A stretch of DNA of 64,000 bases from Vicia villosa (lineage: Eukaryota; Streptophyta; Magnoliopsida; Fabales; Fabaceae): assembly GCF_029867415.1 (NCBI RefSeq), contig NC_081181.1, forward strand, positions 121,349,183 to 121,413,182. The letters run 5' to 3'. The position numbers and the translations under genes were made by a program. The number at the start of each line of letters is the position of its first letter. The stretch's first letter is position 1. The notes under the pieces were generated by a model. It worked only from the letters and a program-made list of their open reading frames with translations, searched no databases and was not told where the DNA came from. Positions 23,601-33,098 of the stretch are shown piece after piece.

Positions 23601-24388
23601 TCACGTGATTGTTGCACACACGCACGCTTTTGGGTAACCTCTCTCTGTTGCCTTGTTGCCTGTTGCCTTGTTGCCTGTTGCCTTGTGTTTTTGCAGAATA
23701 AGCCAAGTCCCTCGAATACGAGGATACCTCAGCCATGTTGCCTCGATAAAAAGGTCACGACCCTAAATGATGCTGCCTTCGATACACAAATGACCTCGAC
23801 CCTCGGAAGTTGCCTACGGAAAAAGGCTGAGGTATCTTCTGGCTGCCTACGAATAAGGCTTATTCTGATCCTTACCTTAGACTACCTGCCCTTCTATGGC
23901 ATGGGACAGTCTTATGGCAAAGGATGCTTCGACGACCCTTCAACCTCCAAACGAAAGGCTTCCTGCCCTCTTATGGCAAGGATAGACCCTTTCATTCTGA
24001 AAGGCAAAAAGAGACCTATCATCTGAGTTTAAGGTAATTGCCCCTAATTGCCTTGCAATGCTCAATTTTCATATTCTTTCTCACAATTCTTCAAAAAACT
24101 GGCTACGCTCATTTACGAGCTAAAGTCCACTTTTTTTTCTTTCATCTACTTTTTCTAAAGAAAAACGAGCAAGCAAAGCAATTAAGAGCCCATGGAAAAC
24201 CATGGATGCAAAGGGTGCCTTACACCTTCCCTTTGCATAAATTACCCCCCGAACTTAGATTTCTTTAAAAAGGTTTTTTTTCTGTTTCTTTTTGCCTTTC
24301 CGAATTTGTTTGGATAAAATAAAAGTCGGTGGCGACTCTTGCTTACCGCGACATTTCGATCGATAAAAAGTCAGTTCACCGTATTACA
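20652..24388 (+). repeat. 5' LTR of Ogre-like element
   Basis: About 3737 bases from TGTCATACC to GTATTACA. A TATAAATA box is at 21820-21827. A 42-base near-perfect inverted repeat lies at 22983-23024, a (TA)n run near 22676-22690, and a TTGCCTG/TTGCCTTG repeat at about 23645-23688. The small ORFs in this span (for example 22315-22728 and 23685-24026) have no recognisable protein features. Confidence 0.8.
21820..21827 (+). promoter_or_regulatory. TATA box in Ogre-like LTR
   Basis: TATAAATA about 1.17 kb into the LTR in otherwise non-coding sequence; a plausible promoter for the genomic transcript. Confidence 0.5.
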
Positions 24389-24392
24389 GAAC

Positions 24393-24410
24393 TGGCGACT
24401 CTGCTGGGGA
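24393..24410 (+). other. Primer-binding site of Ogre-like element
   Basis: TGGCGACTCTGCTGGGGA starts four bases after the LTR end; it is the site I associate with Ogre elements, primed by a tRNA-Arg. Confidence 0.8.
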
Positions 24411-25133
24411 TAAATTTCGATAAAAGAGGGGTTACCTTAAAAGTTTAGGATTCATTTAAATGTTTTCTATTGTTTGCTTTGATTGATTTAATTTTGCAGG
24501 GCTGTTTTGGGTATTCTGTTGTGTGAAAGATCCTAACCCGGATCTGAGTACCTTAGGTATATGGCATGAGATCAAGGAGACTGCACAGCGTATACTGATG
24601 TGGTTGATCTGATGGCCATCGTTAGTGTGGCACATTGGTTTGTCCTGGTGTTCCTTGGGATCCGACCTGAGGAAATGCTTGGCTGCCGCGTGGTGTCATT
24701 AAGCACTAATTCGCCCTTAGAACCTTAGTCGAACTTGACTTTGGCCTTTTAGAAAGTAGCGAGATGGCTGGCTTTGGTTCCGACTGAAGTTGGTTGATAC
24801 TCGAAGCTACACTCATATGGACTGGACTTTCAGGACCTTTTCGGTTGGCGATTCGATTGCCGAACTGAGATAAGCGCCTTCGAGAAAGGTCAATGATATG
24901 AGCTCCTTAGAACCCGATCTGTATATAGGACAGGTTTGAACCGACTAAACTTCAGTGGGGAGGGTACGCACCCCCAGACCACATGCAAGCCTAACCTTAA
25001 GGCAAAATTGTGTGACTTGTTTGTGTTTGTTATCTACTTGGCATTCATGACATCATAAACATCATGAGCATCATAACATCATGACTAACCATTCGAGGAC
25101 CAAGGAATTCATCTTTGTTCTGTTTTGTAGGTT
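24411..25133 (+). other. Ogre-like leader, non-coding
   Basis: No ORF of note between the primer site and ORF1. A TTTTGCAG acceptor-like site occurs near 24493-24500 and TTTTGTAG just before the ORF1 ATG; splicing of the leader is possible but not shown. Confidence 0.6.
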
Positions 25134-26471
25134 ATGGAGACCAGAAACACCATTCGAGTTAACTTTGTGAAGATACCTTCCGAATTGAAAGAATTGGTAT
25201 TAGAGATTCCTGGAGGTTCCCGATTCTCTGAAAGACATGGTCTCTTGCCCAGTTTAGTTACTTCAGGTTTTGATGAAGAAATGATGAGTGTACTATTTCA
25301 ATTCTTCGATCCCGAGCATCATTGTTTTACTTTCCCGGATTATCAGTTGGTACCTACTATGGAAGAGTTTGCTGACATACTTGGACTCCCCATCCGAGAT
25401 CAGATTCCGTTCACTGGTTTGGAAGAAATTCCAAAATTAGAAGTTATCGCTCCCGCTTTACATCTTAAGAAGTCTGATATTGATGGTCATTGGGAAACCA
25501 GAAGTGGAGTCAAGGGATTCCTCGCTAAGTTCTTACTTGGGAAAGCTCGCATGTTTCTGAAGTCCATGAGTTATCAAGCCTTCGAAGACATATTAGCATT
25601 ACTCATCTATGGTTTGGTGTTGTTCCCTAATCCTGATCAGTTCATTGATGTGCACGCCATAAAGATATTTCTGACACGCAATCCAGTTCCTACCTTGCTT
25701 GGAGATATCCTACACTCTCTTCACACTCGTACTATGAAGAAGCGAGGGACTCTTATGTGTTGCATACCTTTGTTATCTAAGTGGTTTATTTCGCACTTGC
25801 CTCGATCAGTAATGAGGAACGACCAAAGGCTGAAATGGCACAAGAGAATAATGTCACTTTCACATTTTGATATCCGTTGGCTGTCTTTATCCAAGGAAAG
25901 TTTCACCATGATCGACCGTTGTGGACAATATCCTAATGTGCCTTTACTTGGCATACGAGGGGGTATCACTTATAATCCTTGCTTGGCTTTACGACAATTT
26001 GGTTACGCTCGAAGAGATGGTCCTCACCATATGCTTATACAAGGGATTGTGTTTGATTATGAAGATGACACTCAGAATCACCGCCGGAAGTTCATACGAG
26101 CTTGGGATATGGTAAATAGAATTGATAACAAAAGATTGGGACAAAGAAACTCCATTCCTTTGGGGCCTTACCTTAGATGGGTACGCACTCGTGCTCAACG
26201 TCTCATCATGCCTTATCCATATGTCTTACCTGTGATAGTGGAGCCTGATTGCGAGGAAAGAGTTCCTCAAGTTATTACTCATCCAGATATGCCAACTGAC
26301 ATCGAAGAATTAAAGAGATCCTGGATTCAACTAAAGGAAGAAAGAGACACTTTCGAAGCTCAGTTTCGTGACAAAGAAAAGAAAGTGTTAGAACTCACAA
26401 GATTACTTCAAGCAGAGCAAGGCATCAACAACTTCATTGGTTCAAAAAGGAAGCGTCCATGGGAGACTTGA
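25134..26471 (+). CDS. Ogre ORF1 protein (unknown function, PMD-like motif)
   Basis: Ogre elements are unusual in having an ORF upstream of gag; this intact 445-aa frame fits that position and size. Residues ~55-90 contain FFDPEHHCFTFP followed by VPTMEEFADILGLP. This pattern (aromatic-rich strand, then T/S-x-x-x-[FV]-A-x-[IL]-L/T-GL) is also seen in plant mobile domain proteins and in the antisense protein at 45177-49080. The middle is globular. Residues ~393-432 are a charged helix likely to form a coiled coil, and the C-terminus is basic (GSKRKRPWET). No catalytic motif is visible. The ATG lies right after a TTTTGTAG tract. The frame is unbroken although the rest of the element is gutted. 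Confidence 0.75.
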   Translation: METRNTIRVNFVKIPSELKELVLEIPGGSRFSERHGLLPSLVTSGFDEEMMSVLFQFFDPEHHCFTFPDYQLVPTMEEFADILGLPIRDQIPFTGLEEIPKLEVIAPALHLKKSDIDGHWETRSGVKGFLAKFLLGKARMFLKSMSYQAFEDILALLIYGLVLFPNPDQFIDVHAIKIFLTRNPVPTLLGDILHSLHTRTMKKRGTLMCCIPLLSKWFISHLPRSVMRNDQRLKWHKRIMSLSHFDIRWLSLSKESFTMIDRCGQYPNVPLLGIRGGITYNPCLALRQFGYARRDGPHHMLIQGIVFDYEDDTQNHRRKFIRAWDMVNRIDNKRLGQRNSIPLGPYLRWVRTRAQRLIMPYPYVLPVIVEPDCEERVPQVITHPDMPTDIEELKRSWIQLKEERDTFEAQFRDKEKKVLELTRLLQAEQGINNFIGSKRKRPWET

Positions 26472-26731
26472 AGAATTTATCTTTTCTAAGTTTTATTTTA
26501 TTTTCTAGTTTTATACTTTCCTTATTGTAAAAGACAACAATAAAACAATTTACGATTACTTTCTCTTAATTATTATTAATAAAGTTTCTTTTTGTTTTGT
26601 TTTAAACAAATTTGAATTCTAAAGTCCTCGAAACATTGCATATGCATAATCATATCATTCATAAACATCGCATCACAGGTTTCATAAAATCAAACGCCTC
26701 ATCTTTGTGCTGTTTATTTCACGTAACAAAG

Positions 26732-27919
26732 ATGAATCTCGAACAATCTATGAAGAATCTCCAAACTCAGAACAACCAATTCCAAGAAATGATCCTTAAC
26801 TTGGCCAAGGGGCAAGAAGAATTAAAGGCACTTCTAATCGAGAAGGAGAAGAATCAACATAAGCTCCAAGGCGGTCAAGATAATCAGAGATCCAAGCCTA
26901 AGCGGTCATTTACTCCGTTACATATGCCGCTATCTCAAGCTCTGCAACAACTGCTCAATCAGAACTTGATAACTCTATTGCCTCCATATTCACTTCCTGC
27001 TAATCCCACTCCTGGGTACAAGTACCATGCAAGATGTGCTTATCATTCCAACAGTCCTGGTCACGATACAGAGGATTGTGGACCATTGAAGCACATGATC
27101 CAAGACCTCATTGATTGCAAGATCATTGACGTCATTTCACCTGAGAAACCTCATATGGTCAATATTGGGTACAATCGGAAAGGTCACAATGAACCCAACC
27201 AATCTGTGGGGACAATTCTGACCTTTACACCAGTTCCACAACAAAGACACAAGTCAGATACACCTAAGCGCCAATTCGCAAAGATCAATATGACTCTGGC
27301 CGAAGCGTTGCAACAATTGCTGAAAAAAGGGCTAATCACTTTGAAGGACCCTCCGAGGAATCCCAGTACTTCCTCTTCTCGTTATAATCCTAATGCAAGG
27401 TGTGCGTATCACTCTGATAGTCCTGGACATGACACTAATAACTGTTGGACATTGAAGAATAAGATCCAAGACTTAATCGATGACAAGATCATTGACTGCC
27501 ACTCTCCTGAGGAACCTCACGTTGTGTACGACCAGAAAGATCACGATGAACCCAAACAATCTGTGGGGACAATTCTGACCTCTACATTAGCTCCGCAACA
27601 AAGACGCAGGTCAGATACATCTAAACGTCAGTTTACAAAGATCAATATGTCACTGGCTCAGGCATTACAACATTTGCTGAGAGAGAACTTGATTACTTTA
27701 AGAGATCCTCCTGTAAAGCCCAACACCTCCGCCCCTAGCTACAAGCCCAATGCGAGGTGCGCATATCACTCCAATAGCCCTGGGCATGATACGAATGATT
27801 GTTGGCCATTGAAGAACAAGATTCAAGACATGATTGATGCTGGTGAAATTGAATTCTATCATCCCAAGACCCCTGTGGTGATCACTACTCCTATGCCTAA
27901 TCACAAAAAGATTGATTAA
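26732..27919 (+). CDS. gag: Gag-like ORF with three zinc-motif modules, capsid missing
   Basis: The frame is open from 26612, but the likely start is ATG 26732 (MNLEQSMKNLQ), giving 395 aa. The first ~50 residues form a Gln/Leu-rich helix. Three similar modules of about 120 aa follow. Each has a MPLSQALQQLL-like helix, a LITL..P segment, a zinc-type motif C-x2-H-x5-H-x4-C (CAYHSNSPGHDTEDC and variants), and an LK..IQDLID helix. The modules start near bases 26935, 27298 and 27653. In Ogre gag this unit occurs once, at the C-terminus after a capsid domain; here I see no capsid and the unit is triplicated. It may bind nucleic acid but is unlikely to build particles alone. Confidence 0.75.
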   Translation: MNLEQSMKNLQTQNNQFQEMILNLAKGQEELKALLIEKEKNQHKLQGGQDNQRSKPKRSFTPLHMPLSQALQQLLNQNLITLLPPYSLPANPTPGYKYHARCAYHSNSPGHDTEDCGPLKHMIQDLIDCKIIDVISPEKPHMVNIGYNRKGHNEPNQSVGTILTFTPVPQQRHKSDTPKRQFAKINMTLAEALQQLLKKGLITLKDPPRNPSTSSSRYNPNARCAYHSDSPGHDTNNCWTLKNKIQDLIDDKIIDCHSPEEPHVVYDQKDHDEPKQSVGTILTSTLAPQQRRRSDTSKRQFTKINMSLAQALQHLLRENLITLRDPPVKPNTSAPSYKPNARCAYHSNSPGHDTNDCWPLKNKIQDMIDAGEIEFYHPKTPVVITTPMPNHKKID

Positions 27920-28561
27920 TACCTAGAAGGATGAACTTTTTAGATCATTAGATTTACTTTCATTTGCAATTTCTGTTCTGTTTGTTTAAACACTCCAATT
28001 ATGATAGACATTATTTGTTTTAATAATCATCATCAGTGCATTGCGTATGTTTGTCTTGAATAAATTATTTCGCTATCACTCTTTTTAAAATTATGTCTTT
28101 ACTTTGCATATGTTTTTATGATACTCAACTCCTGCTAAAGCTGTGAGCCTTTTGAGGGAGGAGGACGAAAACGATACCGCAACCTCATACAGTATGCTTT
28201 TGAGCGGACTATGCTGACGATGTACAGGCATTGTTTCAATTCCTAAACAGTGGAGATATAAGGATGTTAATCCCTCGTCAACCCCTTTGAGCCTAAGAAG
28301 TAGAAGTTTCTTTCTTGTACTAATTAAAACCTTTGATCATAACCTGGGGCAGGGTAGTTCTCAGTTAATTTGGCTGTGCATTCTAGTTTAAGAGAATCAT
28401 TCAGTACACCTTTCAACAAAGGTTTCAATCACAAACGGTCATCCGCACACATCAAAGAAGTGTTGGAGATGTCAATCAAAAGACAATGATGGTTCGTCAG
28501 TCATCAAACAAGACAGTCAACATCTTCAAAAGAAAAAATGAAAAATATATATACAAAGAAA
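27920..28561 (+). other. Ogre-derived non-coding remnant up to a breakpoint
   Basis: No ORF. It includes GGAGGAGGACGAAAACGATAC-type sequence and ACCTGGGGCAGG, which I associate with Ogre untranslated regions. It ends at an abrupt join with a truncated Athila-like LTR. Confidence 0.55.
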
Positions 28562-28785
28562 AGCGCATAAAACGACACTTTTATAATACTCAAAACACAC
28601 TAACAACCAGCGCATAAAACGACACTTTTATAATACTCAAAACACATTAAAATGCAACAAAGCCATACGACCGAAAAACAAGAAACTTACTTTAAAAACA
28701 TATGCCAATGCCACTTAGTATTACCAAGACTACGAATTTCGGTCGGAAAAAGGTGCGGAAACTTACTAGAAATGGTGACCGATCA
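28562..28785 (-). repeat. 3' LTR remnant of the Athila-like element
   Basis: 28606-28785 matches 34353-34533. The part 28562-28605 repeats the GCGCATAAAACGACAC block, a ~46-base tandem duplication absent from the other LTR. About 1.2 kb of the expected LTR is missing. Confidence 0.8.
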
Positions 28786-30330
28786 CAACCCCACACTTAT
28801 CTCATTGCTTGTCCTCAAGTGATGTATCGAGGCAAAACAGAGGTCACCTGACGAGATTCTTTTCTCCACAACACAATCAGGTTTTTCGCAAGATTCCTTC
28901 ACTTAGCAATCGAGTTTCTGGTTTCCTTCTTCAAACTATCAACTGCATTATCACTTTCGAGCACGTTTTCACCTGCAAGCTTTTCACACTCTCACAAAAT
29001 CTCTCTGGGTTAAAGTGTCTACACTCACAGTACCAAGGCATGCATATTACTTTTAACTTTGAATATATTCTCTAATCACTACACACACAGATTACACACA
29101 CTTCATGAGGTCTTAGGGTTGTAACGAGGCTTGGGTTTGGTGGGGTAACAAGGAATGGGATAACAAATGGTTTTGGTGCTCGGCATTTATGTTGGGTTCA
29201 CATTTCTACTCTTAGTGGTTTGAATCGTAAGAATGGGGTTAAGACCTTCGACATCTTGTTTTTAGCTTTTTAGAGTCATTCACATGGTCTTTCATATACG
29301 TGGGCAAGGGTTAAGGATTTTTTCTTCCTTTTGTTTTTCAAACTTTCTCTTTGGATTTTCACAAGTTCAACATTCATCTTTTTTTTCTTTCTATTTTTTT
29401 TCTTGCCCTTTTCTCAATGGTTTACAACCCCACACTTAAATTCTTTCGTGTCTTTCAAGAGAATAACATTAATGCCGAGCGATAACATGAATAGTAAATA
29501 TGTGGGTGGTAACGAGAATAACAACAATGAACAAAACAAACATTACGGCTCAAAGGGGGTTGACGATGGATATCATGCATACAGGATGGCTAGAAGGGTT
29601 CGGGGTTACGAAAAAACTTGCCTCAATGTGTGCTCTCGTAGTGTGCTTGTGTTATGAGAACATACACAAAATCAAAGTGAATAGTGCCATACCTGACTGG
29701 ACTCTCATGTGGAGTTATGAATTTGGCTCTGAAATCTCACCGGGTCGTTAAGCTTGCATGCTTCGAGGTGCTATTGGTGTCCTGCAGTTTCCTTTCATCT
29801 AAAGTACACCATACTCCTCTCTTGGTTCAGTGTTGACTTTTTGCGTCCTACCTTCTTCTCTTTGATTGTGTCAACTTCCGTGGTGCCTGTAGAGATCAAG
29901 TGTGAGATGTGTTGTTCAACCACTATCTATTCATTTGCCCCCTTCCGACTTGTATCCAACCTGGTAACACCATGGCAGCACTACAAACTTGAAATAAACA
30001 CAATAACAGAAAGACAATAGAAAATGGTTCAAATTAAACAAACTAAACTATGAATTCAAAATGGAAAGCAAAGCAATAAAGCAAATAAAATAAGAACCTC
30101 CCCACACTTGAACTAAACATTGTCCTCAATGTTTTAGAACCAGCCTTGGAGAGGTTGCTTACAGAGGTATTGCATTCCAATGATCACTTCCTAGCTTCCC
30201 CTAGAGATGCTCTCTTTTATTTCCTGAAAATAAAACAAACAAACAGAAAAATTAATTATTAAAACCGTGGGTTGCCTCCCACGAAGCGCTTCGTTTAACG
30301 TCGCATGGCTCGACGGTCCATTACCCTTTA
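28786..30330 (-). other. Athila-like 3' untranslated region
   Basis: No supported gene on either strand. Read on the minus strand, the ORF is followed at 30310-30268 by a GACGTTAAAC...GGGAGGCAACCCA segment, a motif I associate with Athila elements. Further on are AAGTGTGGGG tracts (near 30108 and 28790); the one beside the LTR is the likely polypurine tract. ORFs here such as 29331-29657 are low-complexity read-throughs. Confidence 0.6.
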
Positions 30331-32937
30331 TTATGGAGGGTATTTCCTTTTCCAAACCTTGTTGCTTGCCACTTCCGCAACCGCGAACTCATGAAGATGA
30401 AAAGCCTGGATAACTTTTCTCTTCAATTTGCTTCCCACATTTTTCTCTACTTCTTCAGCTTTCTTAGGACTTTTGACAGCTACATACGTTGGTTCCATCA
30501 TAGAGGCTATGCTAGAAACTTTTTCTTGGAGATTTTTAAGATTTTTGTCTTCTTGTTCACCTTCCGTCATACCAGTTGAGGTTTTCTCATTCACATCTGA
30601 CCTATGTTTCCTGACTCCTAACATCTTCAAGGTTACTTCTTCATCGAATGATTTCAGCGTTAGCGTCCCTTTTTCAATGTCAAAATTACAGCGGCCTGTT
30701 GACAAAAAGGGTCTCCCAAGAAGGATAGGAGTTTCTTCATCTTCCGGAATGTCCATGATGTGGAAGTCAACAGGGAAAACAAACTTATCAACTTCCACTA
30801 GTACATCTTCAGCTACCCCATAGGATTTCTTAACGGTGTGATCGGCGAACCTTAACTGTGTCTTACTTTCACTAATCTTTTCTAATTCAAGCTTTTTGAA
30901 AATGGATAACGGCATTAAACTCACACTAGAACCAGAATCGAGGAGTACCTTTTTAAATGCTATATTCTTGATAGTGCATGGTATCGCCACCGCCCCAGGG
31001 TCTTTCCTCTTAATTGGGATCTTTCTTGCTGAAGAGACTATACCACACTTCTCGATTACAATTTTTGTTTCTCCTCCTAGTGATCTCTTTTTCGCCAACA
31101 CCTCCTTCATAAATTTCTTATACAAAGGCATGTGTTCAAGTGCTTCAAAAAAAGGTAGATTCACCTCTAACCTTTTGAACAATTTAGTGAACTTCTTAAA
31201 GTCTTTCTCTTTTGAATTCTTCTTTGTTACTCTTGAAGGGAAGGGTAGTTTAATTACCGGTTCAGCATCTTTTTTAATTTTTTCTTCAGCTGGTTTAACC
31301 GGTGGTATCACCACTTCTGGCTCTCTTGGGTTCTCTCTTATTTCCAAATCTACCTCTATCACCATAGGGTCATCTATCTCTTCTTTTTCTTTTTCCGATT
31401 CTAACACCTTTTTACTCCTTGTTGTAACAGCATTGATCTTCTCTAGATTTTTCTGATCTTTCACAGTTTCGTTCGGAAAGTTTCCTTGTGCCTGTAGAGT
31501 GAGATGTTGTGCTATTTGACCCATTTGAACTTCAAGATCTTTAATTGAAGCCGTGGTGTTCCTGAGGTTGGCTCTTGTCTCTTCTTGAAACTGAGAGTTT
31601 TGGGTTGCCACTTTTTCAAGAGCGATCTCCCAATCTTCTTTCCTTGGTACCTGTTGTTGAAATTGTTGAGGATGATGTTGGAATTGTTGTTGATATGGAG
31701 GTTGTTGTGGAGGTATGTATTGATGTGGCTGAGCTTGAGATTGATATTGGTTGGGTCCCTGCTTTTGAATATTCCCTTGTTGGTCTTTCCATGCGAAATT
31801 AGGATGATTTTTCCATCTTGGATTATATGTGTTGGCGTATGGATTATTCTGCCTCAACATATGAATCTGTTCCACTTGTTCTTGCGTTGCCACACAATGC
31901 ATAGCAAAATGCGGTCCACTACATATTTCACATACAACTGAGGCGACTGGCTCAACTTGTGCTACTTTCTGTTCACCAATATTCATCTTCTTCAATCTTC
32001 TTTCTACTTCAACCGCAATTTGTTCTTCCATTTTAACCACCTGATCAACAAGCTTCAAATCAATTTTACCTTCCGGTTGGCTCATTGCACGGTCATATAA
32101 CTCAATGTGCTCGTTAACGGCAATAGCTTCTATGATTCTCTTGATACCAGTGGCTGTTGAAAAATTAGTTGAGCCAGCGGCTGCAGTGTCTATCAGCTGT
32201 TTTGTCTTGACTCGTAGACCATTAACAAAAGTCTGCATTTGCTCTGTTGGGTCCATGTTATGAGTAGGACAAGCAACCAAACACCTCTTGAACCTTTTAT
32301 ATGCATCTCCCAGTGATTCCCCTTCTTTCTGCTTAAAATTCACGATTTCATATCTTTTTCGAATGAAGACTGAAGCAGGGAAATACTCATTCAAGAAGGC
32401 GGTTTCCATCTGTTGCCATGTTGTGATGCTTCCAGCTGGAAGTGAGTAAAACCATTCTTCTGCATCTTCGGATAAAGTAAATGGGAACATCACGAGTCTC
32501 TTGGCTTCTTCAGAATGGCCTTCAATCTTCAATGATGTTGTTGTGGTGAGGAATCTTTGTAGATGCTTATTTGCATCTTCATTGATTCTTCCCGCAAACG
32601 GTTTGCTCTCCAACTGTCGGATAGTTGAAGGATGGAGTTGGAAGTGTGCCACATTGACCGGTTGGTTTACGATGGTCATTCTTCCAAGCGGGGCATTAGC
32701 CCTTCCATAGTCTCCTAAAAGTCTCTCTGGAGGAGGTGGATCCGCTGCCATAGGTTCTGATTCAGACTCTGAATGCTCGGACGGAATAGATAGTCCTTCT
32801 TCGTCTTCCGATTCTGAAACTATAGGTGATCCCTCTTTCGATGCCAGTCTTTTCCGCTTAACTTCTCGTAGTCGTGCTCGCAATGTTCTTTCTGGTTCTG
32901 CGTCAAAAAGAAGTTCAGCTGAGGCCTTACCTCGCAT
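30331..32937 (-). CDS. gag: Athila-type gag-protease
   Basis: Intact 868-aa frame. The N-terminus is charged and acidic (residues ~1-75). The capsid-like region (~95-300) has the pattern KRLVMFPFTLSEDAEEWFYS, then W..M...FL..YFP and a Q..GESL.DAYKRFK segment, typical of plant Ty3/gypsy gag. A zinc knuckle with unusual spacing (CEICSGPHFAMHC, C-x2-C-x3-H-x4-C) lies near 336-348. A Gln/Pro-rich linker (~385-440) and a charged region follow. The aspartic protease motif LLDSGSSVSLMP has its catalytic D at residue ~667, with an ILLGRPFL flap-side motif downstream. It should provide capsid and polyprotein cleavage. The frame has no stop or frameshift, unlike most other elements here. Nothing downstream encodes RT. 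Confidence 0.9.
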   Translation of the reverse strand: MRGKASAELLFDAEPERTLRARLREVKRKRLASKEGSPIVSESEDEEGLSIPSEHSESESEPMAADPPPPERLLGDYGRANAPLGRMTIVNQPVNVAHFQLHPSTIRQLESKPFAGRINEDANKHLQRFLTTTTSLKIEGHSEEAKRLVMFPFTLSEDAEEWFYSLPAGSITTWQQMETAFLNEYFPASVFIRKRYEIVNFKQKEGESLGDAYKRFKRCLVACPTHNMDPTEQMQTFVNGLRVKTKQLIDTAAAGSTNFSTATGIKRIIEAIAVNEHIELYDRAMSQPEGKIDLKLVDQVVKMEEQIAVEVERRLKKMNIGEQKVAQVEPVASVVCEICSGPHFAMHCVATQEQVEQIHMLRQNNPYANTYNPRWKNHPNFAWKDQQGNIQKQGPNQYQSQAQPHQYIPPQQPPYQQQFQHHPQQFQQQVPRKEDWEIALEKVATQNSQFQEETRANLRNTTASIKDLEVQMGQIAQHLTLQAQGNFPNETVKDQKNLEKINAVTTRSKKVLESEKEKEEIDDPMVIEVDLEIRENPREPEVVIPPVKPAEEKIKKDAEPVIKLPFPSRVTKKNSKEKDFKKFTKLFKRLEVNLPFFEALEHMPLYKKFMKEVLAKKRSLGGETKIVIEKCGIVSSARKIPIKRKDPGAVAIPCTIKNIAFKKVLLDSGSSVSLMPLSIFKKLELEKISESKTQLRFADHTVKKSYGVAEDVLVEVDKFVFPVDFHIMDIPEDEETPILLGRPFLSTGRCNFDIEKGTLTLKSFDEEVTLKMLGVRKHRSDVNEKTSTGMTEGEQEDKNLKNLQEKVSSIASMMEPTYVAVKSPKKAEEVEKNVGSKLKRKVIQAFHLHEFAVAEVASNKVWKRKYPP

Positions 32938-33074
32938 ACAAGATTAGACAATGCTTAATTGGAAGCACAAATAATAACAAAAATAAAATCAAAATAAAAA
33001 TTGCAGAAAAATAGAATTTTAGTTGCAGAGCAACAAAATTTCAATTGACTTATTAATCACTTATATTATGGCAG

Positions 33075-33092
33075 TCCCCGGCAACGGCGCCA
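33075..33092 (-). other. Primer-binding site of Athila-like element
   Basis: Minus-strand TGGCGCCGTTGCCGGGGA lies six bases inside the LTR end at 33099. Confidence 0.9.
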
Positions 33093-33098
33093 AAAACT

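Larger units (their letters stand above)
20652..28561 (+). mobile_element. Ogre-like Ty3/gypsy element, 5' part, defective
   Basis: A 3.7-kb LTR starting TGTCATACCCC is followed by a TGGCGACTCTGCTGGGGA primer site typical of Ogre elements (tRNA-Arg type), a ~720-base leader, ORF1 upstream of gag, and a reduced gag-like ORF. Protease, RT, RNase H and integrase are missing. The remaining 640 bases look like further Ogre non-coding sequence, and the element stops at a junction with a truncated Athila-like LTR near 28561. The 5' target site lies in element A. Confidence 0.8.

Noticed and set aside
22251..24268. Several ORFs of 73-137 aa within the Ogre-like LTR, one with a poly-IY tail
   Set aside because: The tail is a (TA)n run and the rest is LTR sequence without protein features.
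30391..31941. Several plus-strand ORFs up to 186 aa opposite the Athila-like gag
   Set aside because: They are antisense shadows of an 868-aa frame with clear gag and protease motifs; none has a recognisable domain.
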